DNA from: Methylocystis sp. B8
GTDB lineage: Bacteria > Pseudomonadota > Alphaproteobacteria > Rhizobiales > Beijerinckiaceae
Assembly (NCBI RefSeq): GCF_005771425.1
Contig: NZ_VBTZ01000001.1
Span: 558,001 to 622,000 of the forward strand
Direction of reading: 5' to 3'
DNA length: 64,000 nt
The number at the start of each line of letters is the position of its first letter. The first letter of the stretch is position 1. This document shows, piece after piece, positions 43,570 through 51,942 of this stretch. The translations under genes and the position numbers were made by a program. The notes beneath the pieces were generated by a model that was given only the letters and a program-made list of their open reading frames with translations, searched no databases and was not told where the DNA came from.

Positions 43570-46373
43570 ACGAAGTCGCGCAGATCAGCGTTTTCGACGG
43601 CCTTGACCCGAACAACCATTTCCAAGGATTGCGCGAAGCGCTCGCGCCCGTGGTCGCGGCGATCTGCAAGAGAGAGCGTGGCCATGCGCGGCGCACGGCG
43701 ATCGTCGAACTCTTTCGCTCGGCTCTCGCCGAAGGACGCGAGATCGCCCGCGCGCGGCTTGAGGCGCGCGGCTCGGGATGGGCCTGCGCGAGATTGCTCT
43801 CCGCGCTCGAAGACGAACTGATCGGCGCGATCTACGATTATGTCGTGCGTTACGTTTACGTGGTCGATAATCCGACCTTCGCTGAGCGTCTCGCGATCGT
43901 CGCTGTCGGCGGCTATGGGCGCGGCGCGTTGGCGCCGGGCTCAGACATCGATCTTCTGTTTCTCGTCCCCTACAAACAGACGCCCTGGGGCGAGAGCGTC
44001 ATCGAGGCGATCCTTTATATTCTGTGGGATTTACGCCAGAAGGTCGGTCATGCGACGCGCTCCGTCGCAGAATGCATGCGTCAGGCCCGCGCCGACATGA
44101 CCATTCGAACGACGCTTCTCGAATCACGCTTCATCCTCGGCAACGTCGAACTCTTCAATGAATTCCGCGACAGCTTCGACCGCGAGGTCGCCCGTTCGGA
44201 TACGCGCGAGTTTGTCTCCGCCAAGCTCGCTGAGCGCGACGCGCGCGTGATGCGCGCCGGCGCCTCGCGCTATCTCGTTGAACCGAATGTAAAGGAGGGC
44301 AAGGGCGGCCTGCGCGATCTCAATACGCTGTTCTGGATCGCCAAATATGTCTATCGCGTGCGCGAGCCGAAGGAGCTCGTCGCCGCGGGGCTTTTCACCG
44401 CCGCGGAGCTCAGCCTCTTCGAGCGCTGCGAAGAGTTTCTGTGGCGGGTGCGCTGCCATCTGCATTTCGCGACGGGGCGCGCGGAAGAACGGCTTGCTTT
44501 CGACGTGCAGCCGACGATTGCGCGGCGTCTCGGCTATCACGACCGCAGCGGACTGTCGCCGGTCGAGCGCTTCATGAAGCACTACTTCCTCGTCGCCAAG
44601 GAAGTCGGCGATCTCACGGCGATCGTCTGCGCGGCGCTTGAAGAGAAGCAGGCGAAGCCGCGCGCGATTTTCGAACGCTTCCTGCAGCCGTTCCGGCGCC
44701 GGCGCAGCCGCGCCCCGCAGGGCGATTTTATCGTCGATCACGATCGCATCAGCATCGTCGACGCCGACGTGTTCAAGCGCGATCCCGTCAACATCATCCG
44801 ACTTTTCTGGATGGCTGATCATCACGGCCTGCCGCTTCACCCCGACGCTTTGCGCGCGGTGACTCTGTCGCTGCGGCTCATCGACGCCAATTTGCGCGCG
44901 AACAAAGAGGCCAATCGACTCTTTCTTGAAATCCTGCTTTCGCGCAACATGACCGAAATCACGCTGCGCAGGATGAACGAGACCGGCGTGCTCGGGCGCT
45001 TCATTCCGGATTTCGGCAAAGTCGTCGCGATGATGCAGTTCAACATGTATCATCACTATACTGTCGACGAGCATCTGCTGCGCGCAGTCGGCGGATTGTC
45101 CGACCTCGAAGCCGGGCGCATGCCCGACCATCAGCAACTCGTCGACGAAATCCTGCCGACGATCGTCAATCGCAAGGTTCTTTATCTCGGTCTCTTCCTG
45201 CACGATATCGCCAAGGGCCGGAAGGAGGATCACTCCCTCGCCGGCATGGAGGTGGCGCGCACGCTATGTCCGCGCTTGGGGTTCACGCCCGGCGAGACAG
45301 AGTCTGTCGCCTGGCTCGTCGAGCACCATCTCACCATGTCGAGCTTCGCCCAGAGCCGCGACCTCTCTGACCGAGTCACAATCGACAATTTCGCGGCCAT
45401 CGTTCAGACGATAGAGCGGCTGAAGATGCTGTTCGTTCTCACCGTCTGCGACATCAACGCGGTCGGGCCCGGCGTGCTCGACGCTTGGAAAGCGCAGCTT
45501 CTGCGCGTGCTCTATTGGGAGACCGAAGTCGTGCTCGGCGGCGGCCATTCGGCGGTCGATCGCAAAAGTCGTGTCGCGGTCGCGAAAGAAGAGCTGCGTG
45601 CAGCGCTTCCCGAGTGGAGCGATGAGCAGTTCGACGTCTACGCCAAGCGTCACTATCCCGCTTACTGGCTCAAGGTCGATGCCGCGCGCAAGGTTCGCCA
45701 CGCCGAGATGCTTCGCCAGATGAAGGGCGCGCCGGCGCCGCTTGCGACGGCTGTTGAACTCGACAGAACGCGGGGCGCCGTAGAACTGACCGTCGTCGCT
45801 CCGGATAATCCGCGCCTGTTATCGATCATCGCCGGCGGCTGTGCGGCGGGTGGCGCAAATATTGTCGACGCGCATATCTTCACCACCGCGGACGGTCTCG
45901 CGCTCGATACGATTTTCTTCTCGCGCGCGTTCGACTATGACGAAGACGAAATGCGTCGCGCTCGACGCGTCGCCGACCTCATCGGGAGAGCGCTGCGCGG
46001 TGAGATCGTTGTGTCTGAAGAGCTGCGGGCCCGCGCCAAGGCGCATTTGCCGACGGACGCTTTCTCGGTCGCGCCAGAAGTCGTCGTCGATAACAGCCTG
46101 TCCAACGTCTATACTGTGATCGAAGTTTCGGGACTTGACCGCGAAGGGCTGCTATTCGAACTCACTAATGCGATCTCGCGACTCAATCTCAATATTGCTT
46201 CAGCGCATATCGTCACCTTCGGCGAACGCGCGGTTGACGCCTTCTACGTCACCGATTTGACGGGCGCGAAGATCGCGTCGCCGCAGCGCCAAGCGGCGAT
46301 CAAGCGCCAGCTTTTGGATGTGTTCGGCGGTCAGGGCGCGCGTGGCGCGAGAGCGCCCGCCATAGCGACTTGA
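43566..46373 (+). CDS. glnD: bifunctional PII uridylyltransferase/uridylyl-removing enzyme
   Basis: Master nitrogen sensor that uridylylates PII at low glutamine. It has 935 residues, the usual alphaproteobacterial size. Domains in order: nucleotidyltransferase ([20 protein letters not shown] near residues 116-135), GlnD helical domain ([14 protein letters not shown]), HD hydrolase ([13 protein letters not shown] with HHLTMSS), and two C-terminal ACT domains ([20 protein letters not shown] and [20 protein letters not shown]). Coupled to gshB by a four-base overlap, joining nitrogen and thiol metabolism in one transcript. Confidence 0.96.
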   Translation: MNEVAQISVFDGLDPNNHFQGLREALAPVVAAICKRERGHARRTAIVELFRSALAEGREIARARLEARGSGWACARLLSALEDELIGAIYDYVVRYVYVVDNPTFAERLAIVAVGGYGRGALAPGSDIDLLFLVPYKQTPWGESVIEAILYILWDLRQKVGHATRSVAECMRQARADMTIRTTLLESRFILGNVELFNEFRDSFDREVARSDTREFVSAKLAERDARVMRAGASRYLVEPNVKEGKGGLRDLNTLFWIAKYVYRVREPKELVAAGLFTAAELSLFERCEEFLWRVRCHLHFATGRAEERLAFDVQPTIARRLGYHDRSGLSPVERFMKHYFLVAKEVGDLTAIVCAALEEKQAKPRAIFERFLQPFRRRRSRAPQGDFIVDHDRISIVDADVFKRDPVNIIRLFWMADHHGLPLHPDALRAVTLSLRLIDANLRANKEANRLFLEILLSRNMTEITLRRMNETGVLGRFIPDFGKVVAMMQFNMYHHYTVDEHLLRAVGGLSDLEAGRMPDHQQLVDEILPTIVNRKVLYLGLFLHDIAKGRKEDHSLAGMEVARTLCPRLGFTPGETESVAWLVEHHLTMSSFAQSRDLSDRVTIDNFAAIVQTIERLKMLFVLTVCDINAVGPGVLDAWKAQLLRVLYWETEVVLGGGHSAVDRKSRVAVAKEELRAALPEWSDEQFDVYAKRHYPAYWLKVDAARKVRHAEMLRQMKGAPAPLATAVELDRTRGAVELTVVAPDNPRLLSIIAGGCAAGGANIVDAHIFTTADGLALDTIFFSRAFDYDEDEMRRARRVADLIGRALRGEIVVSEELRARAKAHLPTDAFSVAPEVVVDNSLSNVYTVIEVSGLDREGLLFELTNAISRLNLNIASAHIVTFGERAVDAFYVTDLTGAKIASPQRQAAIKRQLLDVFGGQGARGARAPAIAT

Positions 46374-46426
46374 TTTTGACGTTTCCTGCGCAGATATCGG
46401 CGCCTTTACCGAACTAAGGTGACAGC

Positions 46427-47023
46427 ATGAGCGATCCAACGAACGCGGACAAAAAAGCTGACGCTAACGGGAAGCAGGCGGGCGCCGAGCCCTCGTCGCT
46501 GTCGCAGCCGTCGGCCGAATCCGACATTGCGCAGCCGGAGCCGTTCACCGAGCTCGAAAATCTATACGCCGAGAATGCGGGCTTGAAGGACAAGCTGCTG
46601 CGCGCGCTTGCCGAAGTCGAGAATGTGCGCCGTCGCGCCGAACGTGAGGTCGCTGATGCGAAAGCGTATGGCGTCGCGAATTTCGCGCGCGAGACGCTGT
46701 CCTTCGCCGATAATCTGCGCCGTGCCTTAGAAAATGTGCCAGAGGGGTCGCGCGCGGATCCAGCGGTCGCGTCGCTCGTCGAAGGCGTCGAGGTGATGGA
46801 GCGCGATTTTCTTGCGCGGCTCGCACGATTCGGCGTCAAGAAGATCGAAGCGCAGGGCGCGCGCTTCGACCCCAATCAGCATGAAGCGCTGTTCGAAATT
46901 CCGGACGCGGGCCAGCCCGCCGGCACGGTGGCTCAAGTCGTTGAGGAAGGCTATATGATCGGCGAACGCGTGTTACGGCCCGCGAAGGTAGGCGTGACGC
47001 GGGGCGGATCGAAGTCTTCCTGA
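46427..47023 (+). CDS. grpE: nucleotide exchange factor GrpE
   Basis: Exchange factor for DnaK. It has 198 residues: a polar N-terminal tail, the long coiled coil (ELENLYAENAGLKDKLLRAL, EVENVRRRAEREVADAKAYG) and the C-terminal beta wing (FDPNQHEALFEIPDAGQPAG, VVEEGYMIGERVLRPAKVGV). The GGxS end is normal. dnaK and dnaJ are not nearby. The CorA gene begins 16 bases later. I looked for a sigma-32 promoter in the 53-base gap before it but could not support one. Confidence 0.95.
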   Translation: MSDPTNADKKADANGKQAGAEPSSLSQPSAESDIAQPEPFTELENLYAENAGLKDKLLRALAEVENVRRRAEREVADAKAYGVANFARETLSFADNLRRALENVPEGSRADPAVASLVEGVEVMERDFLARLARFGVKKIEAQGARFDPNQHEALFEIPDAGQPAGTVAQVVEEGYMIGERVLRPAKVGVTRGGSKSS

Positions 47024-47039
47024 CGGCCGGAGAGCGACC

Positions 47040-48044
47040 ATGGACGAACGGACGCCGGCTGAAAAACGCCAGGAAGCCGGGGTCGTCGCGGCGGCCGTCT
47101 ATCAGGGCGGCCGTAAGATCGCCGACATCGAGATCGACGAGGCTGGAAAATGGGCCAAGCGCGAAGGCCATGTCGTTTGGATTGGCCTTTATGAGCCGTC
47201 GCAAGAGCTGCTGGAGCGCGTTGGACGCCAATTCTCGCTGCATCACCTGGCGATCGAGGATGCATTCAAGGCGCATCAATTTCCCAAGCTCGAAGAATAT
47301 CAAGACAGCCTCTTCATCGTCGCGCGCACGGCGCAGATGGTCGATGGCCGGATAGCGTTCGGCGAGACGCATCTCTTCGTCGGCGTCGGCTATGTCGTGA
47401 GCGTGCGTCATGGCGCGTCGAGCTCTTACGCACATGTGCGGGAACGCTGCGAAGCGCGGGTGGAGCGGCTCTCTGAGGGCGAGGATTTCATCGTCTACGC
47501 CATCCTCGATTTTATCGTCGACAACTACTTTCCGGTGCTCGACGCCATCGACGATAGGGTCGAGGACATAGAGGACCATGTGCTGACGAAGACGATGGGT
47601 GGGGCGGAGATCGAGCAGCTCTACACGTTGCGGCGCGACCTTCTGCATTTGCGCAACGCCGCTACGCCGCTTTCTGATGTTTGCCGTCGCCTGGAGCGCA
47701 GCGACGTCGTGGCCATCGATCCGGTCATGCGGCCACATTTTCGTGACGTGCGCGATCATCTGCGCCGCGTACAGGAACGCATCGACACCATGCGTGAGAC
47801 GCTTGCCTTCGCCTTCGAGGCGAGCCTGATGAACGCGCAAATGCAGCAGACGGACATTTCCCGCCGGCTTGCCGCATGGGCCGCCATTCTCGCGGTGCCG
47901 ACGGCGATCGCAGGCATCTACGGCATGAATTTCGAGCACATGCCAGAGCTGAAGTGGGAATATGGCTATTACGTCGTCCTGGGCGCGACGGCGATGGTCT
48001 GCGCCTACCTCTACTATCGGCTCCGTCGCGCCGGCTGGCTGTAG
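47040..48044 (+). CDS. CorA-family magnesium/divalent metal transporter
   Basis: A 334-residue CorA-type channel. A cytoplasmic alpha/beta domain (VWIGLYEPSQELLERVG, HHLAIEDAFKAHQFPKLEEY) is followed by the long stalk helix and two C-terminal membrane helices around the selectivity motif AGIYGMNFEHMPEL (GMN). The final helix ends with the basic RLRRAGWL. It could move Mg, Co or Zn; the GMN alone does not decide. No Mg riboswitch fits in the 16-base space after grpE. Followed by a 132-base gap to degP. Confidence 0.9.
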   Translation: MDERTPAEKRQEAGVVAAAVYQGGRKIADIEIDEAGKWAKREGHVVWIGLYEPSQELLERVGRQFSLHHLAIEDAFKAHQFPKLEEYQDSLFIVARTAQMVDGRIAFGETHLFVGVGYVVSVRHGASSSYAHVRERCEARVERLSEGEDFIVYAILDFIVDNYFPVLDAIDDRVEDIEDHVLTKTMGGAEIEQLYTLRRDLLHLRNAATPLSDVCRRLERSDVVAIDPVMRPHFRDVRDHLRRVQERIDTMRETLAFAFEASLMNAQMQQTDISRRLAAWAAILAVPTAIAGIYGMNFEHMPELKWEYGYYVVLGATAMVCAYLYYRLRRAGWL

Positions 48045-48176
48045 GCAAGCGGCGCCTTACGAAAGTTTCATGCCGCCGCCATTGGACGGCAAAGCGACCG
48101 TCTCCATCTTTCATCTCGCAGCGGCGTTTCGCGTCTCCTCCGCGAGACGTCGCTCGGAGATGGAGATTTTCGAGAA

Positions 48177-49691
48177 ATGGCTATCGCAATCAATCCTCGC
48201 GACCGCGCCGTAAAAGCGCCGCGCCGCGCGTCCCGCCTGGCGCTAATGAGCGCTGCGGCCGTGTTCGCGCTTGGCGCAGCCATCGGCCCGGCGCCGCTCA
48301 CGCCGGCCTACGCCGAAGCGCCGCTTTCAGGATCCGTCACCGCTGCCGGACCCGCATCCTTTGCTGACGTTGTGGAGCGCGTGAAGCCGGCCGTCGTCGC
48401 CATCAAGGTGAAGGCGGTCGAGAACTCGCAGGGCGGCATGTTTGAGATGCCCGACATCTCGCCCGACGACCCCATGTATCGTTTCTTCAAGCGTTTTGGC
48501 GAACCTGGCCCCGGGGGCCGTCCCCAGAAGCATATGACGATGTCCCAGGGCTCTGGATTCATCATCAGCGCCGACGGCTACGTCGTTACGAATAATCACG
48601 TGGTCGAACACTCCAGCGAAGTCGAGGTTGCGCTCGACGATAGCAGAACGCTTCCGGCCAAGGTGGTCGGCACCGACAAGCGCACCGACCTTGCCCTGCT
48701 CAAGATCAACGACGGCCAGAAGTTGCCCTATGTCGAGTGGGGCTCGACGACGCCGCGCGTGGGCGACTGGGTCATCGCGGTCGGAAATCCGTTTGGTCTC
48801 GGCGGCTCCGTGACCGCCGGAATCATCTCGGCCCGCGGACGCGACATCGGGGCAGGCCCTTACGACGATTTTCTGCAGATCGACGCGCCGGTCAACCGCG
48901 GCAACTCGGGCGGCCCGGCGTTCGACTCGCACGGCAATGTGATCGGCGTGAATACCGCGATCTATTCGCCCTCTGGCGGATCGGTTGGCATCGGCTTCGC
49001 CATTCCAACCGAAGTGGCGAAGGACGTCGTAGCCGCGCTTAAGGAAAAAGGCTCGGTTTCGCGCGGCTGGATCGGCGTCAAGATTCAGAATGTCACGCCG
49101 GAAATCGCCGACAGCATGGGACTGAAAACGACGAAAGGCGCGCTGGTCGCGCAGCCGCAGAAAGGCGCCCCGGCTGAAGAGGCGGGCCTTAAGGCGGGCG
49201 ACCTCATCGTCGCGGTCAATGGCGACAAGATCGAGACCCCACGTGATCTTGCGCGCCGCATCGCCGCCCTTGGCCCCGGCAAAACGGTGGATGTCACCTA
49301 TCAGCGCGCGGGCGCCGAAAAGACTGTGAAGCTCAAACTCGGGACGCTGCCTGAAGAGCAGGAAGCGCGCGCCGATGACGAGGGCCCTTCACAGCAAGGT
49401 TCAGAAGTTTCCGGCCTCGGAATTGAGGTGGTGCCGGCGCCTGAGGTGCGCGGCGCGGGTCGGGAAGGCCTTCTTGTGACGGATCTCGATCCGAATGGCG
49501 CCGCTGCGCAAAAGGGATTGCGCAGGGGCGACGTGATCGTCGAGGCCGGAGGCCGGCCAGTCAATTCCAGCAGCGAGCTCGCCTCTGCATTTGAGACCGC
49601 TCGCAAGGAAGGCCGCCATTCGGTGCTGCTGCGGGTCAAGTCTGCGAACGGCGCGAAATTCATTGCCGTTCCAACCACGGGCGCCGGCTAA
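48177..49691 (+). CDS. Do-family periplasmic serine protease (DegP/HtrA)
   Basis: Periplasmic quality-control protease of 504 residues. A Tat-free signal peptide (core about 19-36, cleavage near AYA-EA) precedes the trypsin-like domain with H141 (TNNHVVEH), D171 (TDLALLKI) and S244 (RGNSGGPAF). Two PDZ domains follow (about 290-385 and 400-500, marked by EEAGLKAGDLIVAVNGDKIE and QKGLRRGDVIVEAGGRPVN). A strong terminator separates it from the response regulator/kinase pair, so the linkage is functional rather than operonic. Confidence 0.93.
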   Translation: MAIAINPRDRAVKAPRRASRLALMSAAAVFALGAAIGPAPLTPAYAEAPLSGSVTAAGPASFADVVERVKPAVVAIKVKAVENSQGGMFEMPDISPDDPMYRFFKRFGEPGPGGRPQKHMTMSQGSGFIISADGYVVTNNHVVEHSSEVEVALDDSRTLPAKVVGTDKRTDLALLKINDGQKLPYVEWGSTTPRVGDWVIAVGNPFGLGGSVTAGIISARGRDIGAGPYDDFLQIDAPVNRGNSGGPAFDSHGNVIGVNTAIYSPSGGSVGIGFAIPTEVAKDVVAALKEKGSVSRGWIGVKIQNVTPEIADSMGLKTTKGALVAQPQKGAPAEEAGLKAGDLIVAVNGDKIETPRDLARRIAALGPGKTVDVTYQRAGAEKTVKLKLGTLPEEQEARADDEGPSQQGSEVSGLGIEVVPAPEVRGAGREGLLVTDLDPNGAAAQKGLRRGDVIVEAGGRPVNSSSELASAFETARKEGRHSVLLRVKSANGAKFIAVPTTGAG

Positions 49692-49803
49692 GCGGCATAA
49701 AGAGCTTCTTGCGTTGAGGCCGACATACTGCACCCGCCCGCAGCCGGTCTCCGCAACGAAGAGCGTCGGGAAGAGCCAGTCCCCTCCTGGCTCCCGAACG
49801 CGG

Positions 49804-49840
49804 GGCAGGCTGGCGCGCAAGCGCCGGCCTGCCGTTTTTT
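49804..49840 (+). terminator. Rho-independent terminator of the degP-like gene
   Basis: GGCAGGCTGGCGC (49804-49816) and GCGCCGGCCTGCC (49821-49833) form a 13-bp stem with one wobble and a GCAA tetraloop, followed by GTTTTTT. This is the best intrinsic terminator in the window. It lies 112 bases past the protease stop and 22 before the response regulator. Confidence 0.92.
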
Positions 49841-49862
49841 ACAATATCGGATATAGAGACAC

Positions 49863-50546
49863 ATGCGCATTCTCATCATTGAAGACGATAACGAAGCGAG
49901 CGAATATCTCGTCAAAGCTTTCCGCGAACAGGGCCACGTCGCCGAACATGCCCCGGACGGGCTCTCAGGCTACGGGCGCGCCAGCGAAGGCGACTACGAC
50001 GTGCTGATCGTCGACAGGATGCTGCCCAAAATGGACGGGCTTTCGCTGATTTCCGGCCTGCGCGAGCAGGGCGTAGAAACCCCGGCGCTCATTCTCTCCG
50101 CTCTCGGCCAGGTCGATGACCGCGTAAAAGGTTTACGCGCCGGCGGCGACGATTATCTGCCAAAGCCTTACGCGTTCTCGGAACTACTGGCGCGGGTCGA
50201 GGCGCTGGCGCGCCGCCGCGTCGGCCCAAAGGGCGAAGAGACGCAATACCGGGTTGGCGATCTGGAGCTCGATCGCCTGTCGCATAAGGTGACAGTCGGC
50301 GGCCAGGAGGTGGTGCTCCAGCCGCGCGAGTTTCGGCTGTTGGAATATTTGATGAAACATGCGGGTCAGGTTGTGACCCGCACAATGTTGCTGGAAAACG
50401 TCTGGGACTATCATTTCGATCCGCAGACAAACGTCATCGATGTGCATATTTCCCGTTTGCGCTCGAAGATCGACAAGGGCCGCGAGAATCCGCTTCTGCA
50501 TACGATCCGCGGGGCGGGGTATATGATCCGTGACGGCGCTCGGTAA
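49863..50546 (+). CDS. OmpR-family response regulator
   Basis: A 227-residue two-component regulator. Receiver domain: acidic pocket E7-D8-D9 (ILIIEDDNEAS), phosphoacceptor D51 (LIVDRMLPKMDGL) and K101 (DDYLPKPYAF). The C-terminal winged helix is of the OmpR/PhoB type (VVLQPREFRLLEYLMKHAGQ, VIDVHISRLRSKIDKG). It overlaps the kinase start by 17 bases. In Hyphomicrobiales this pair commonly follows degP, suggesting envelope-stress sensing, but the target is not shown here. Confidence 0.93.
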   Translation: MRILIIEDDNEASEYLVKAFREQGHVAEHAPDGLSGYGRASEGDYDVLIVDRMLPKMDGLSLISGLREQGVETPALILSALGQVDDRVKGLRAGGDDYLPKPYAFSELLARVEALARRRVGPKGEETQYRVGDLELDRLSHKVTVGGQEVVLQPREFRLLEYLMKHAGQVVTRTMLLENVWDYHFDPQTNVIDVHISRLRSKIDKGRENPLLHTIRGAGYMIRDGAR

Positions 50547-51942
50547 GCTCTTCCGAACGACGGCGTTCAAACTGTCGATCGCCTATCTCGTGCTGTTTTC
50601 GATCGGCGCGGGGCTTGTGCTCACCCGCGTCGGGGCGCGAGTGAAAGAGGTGCTCGACGAACAAATCGAGCAGACGGTCGACGCCGAAATCCGGGCGCTT
50701 TCCGAACAATATGCGCAGGGCGGCCTGCGTCAGCTCGCTAATGCGGTCGAACGCCGCGTGCGCGCGCCAGGCGGTTCGCTCTATCTGCTCTCAAGCCATT
50801 CGGGAGACGTCATCGTCGGCAATATCGAGCCGCCGACTCTCACGCCATCGGGCGGAACGGAGCTCGTCGAGACAACCTATGAGCGACGCGGCGAACCCGG
50901 CGTCAAGCACCCGGCGTTGCTTCGACTGTTTCTTCTTCCCGGCGGCTTTCGCTTGCTCATCGGCCACGATATCGAAGACCATGAGGTGTTACGCGGCATC
51001 TTGCGCCGGGCGCTCGGCGTCTCGCTGTTCTGGCTCGCCCTTGTCGGCGCGCTTGGCGGACTCTTCGTCGCGCATCGCATGCTCGAGCGCGTCGACGTGA
51101 TGTCGGCCTCGGCGCGGCGTATCATGGCGGGCGACATGCACGAACGCCTCGCGGTCTCGGGCGCCGGCGACGAACTTGATCGCTTGGCCGAAAATTTCAA
51201 CGCCATGCTCGAACGCATTAGCGAGCTGATGGCCGGCTTGCGCGAAGTTTCCGACAATATCGCGCATGACCTCAAGACGCCTCTGACCCGCCTGCGCAAT
51301 CGCGCCGAGGCGGCCTTGCGGGCAGGCTCAGACGATCGAGAACATCGCGAGGCGCTGGCCGCGGTGATCGAAGAGTCAGACAATCTGATCGGCGTATTCA
51401 ACGCGCTGTTAATGATCGCGCGCGCAGAGGCCGGCTATTGCAGCGACAATATGGCCGCCTTCGACGCCGACGCGGTCGTGCGCGACATCGCCGAGATGTA
51501 TGAACCCGTCGCGGAAGAGCAGGGGGCGCATCTCGACGTTACGGCGCAGGACGGCCTTGCCGTCACGGGCAGCAGGGAACTGCTCGGGCAAGCGCTCGTC
51601 AACCTCGTGGACAATGCGCTGAAATATGGCGCCACAGGCGATGATCCGCGCATCACGATCGAGGCGCGGCGCGTCTGCGACCGTGTGGAGATCATCGTCG
51701 CTGACCGCGGACCCGGCATTGCGCCATCGGATCGCGAGCGTGTCGTCGGTCGTTTCGTGCGGCTTGAGAATTCGCGTTCTCGGCCTGGCTCAGGTCTGGG
51801 ATTGTCTCTCGCCGCGGCGGTTGCACGGATGCATCATGGCGCGCTGCGGATCGAGGACAATGCGCCCGGCTTGCGCGTGGCGCTGTCGTTGCCCGCGATA
51901 CGGATGACAGCGGGTCCCGCTCCGCGAATGGAGCGCGCATAA
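50530..51942 (+). CDS. HAMP-domain sensor histidine kinase
   Basis: A 470-residue inner-membrane kinase that starts at a GTG inside the regulator gene. Helix 1 (about 13-32) and helix 2 (about 160-182) flank a periplasmic sensor of about 125 residues. Then HAMP (LERVDVMSASARRIMAGDMH), dimerisation box with H246 (NIAHDLKTPLTRLRNRAE) and the ATPase domain (VNLVDNALKYGATGD, VADRGPGIAP, GSGLGLSLAAAV). The last 109 bases overlap the end of the PAS kinase on the other strand. Confidence 0.92.
   Translation: MTALGKLFRTTAFKLSIAYLVLFSIGAGLVLTRVGARVKEVLDEQIEQTVDAEIRALSEQYAQGGLRQLANAVERRVRAPGGSLYLLSSHSGDVIVGNIEPPTLTPSGGTELVETTYERRGEPGVKHPALLRLFLLPGGFRLLIGHDIEDHEVLRGILRRALGVSLFWLALVGALGGLFVAHRMLERVDVMSASARRIMAGDMHERLAVSGAGDELDRLAENFNAMLERISELMAGLREVSDNIAHDLKTPLTRLRNRAEAALRAGSDDREHREALAAVIEESDNLIGVFNALLMIARAEAGYCSDNMAAFDADAVVRDIAEMYEPVAEEQGAHLDVTAQDGLAVTGSRELLGQALVNLVDNALKYGATGDDPRITIEARRVCDRVEIIVADRGPGIAPSDRERVVGRFVRLENSRSRPGSGLGLSLAAAVARMHHGALRIEDNAPGLRVALSLPAIRMTAGPAPRMERA

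Noticed and set aside
44124-45233. 369-codon minus-strand frame inside glnD
   Set aside because: Antisense shadow of a gene whose domains are all intact; no plausible start signal or family.
46374-46426. Possible sigma-32 promoter before grpE (CTTGA at the glnD stop)
   Set aside because: No matching -10 element at the right spacing; the CTTGA is part of the glnD coding end.
47024-47039. Magnesium riboswitch before the CorA gene
   Set aside because: Only 16 bases separate it from grpE, too short for any riboswitch.
46836-47939. 367-codon minus-strand frame over grpE/corA
   Set aside because: Spans two real genes on the other strand and has shadow-like composition.
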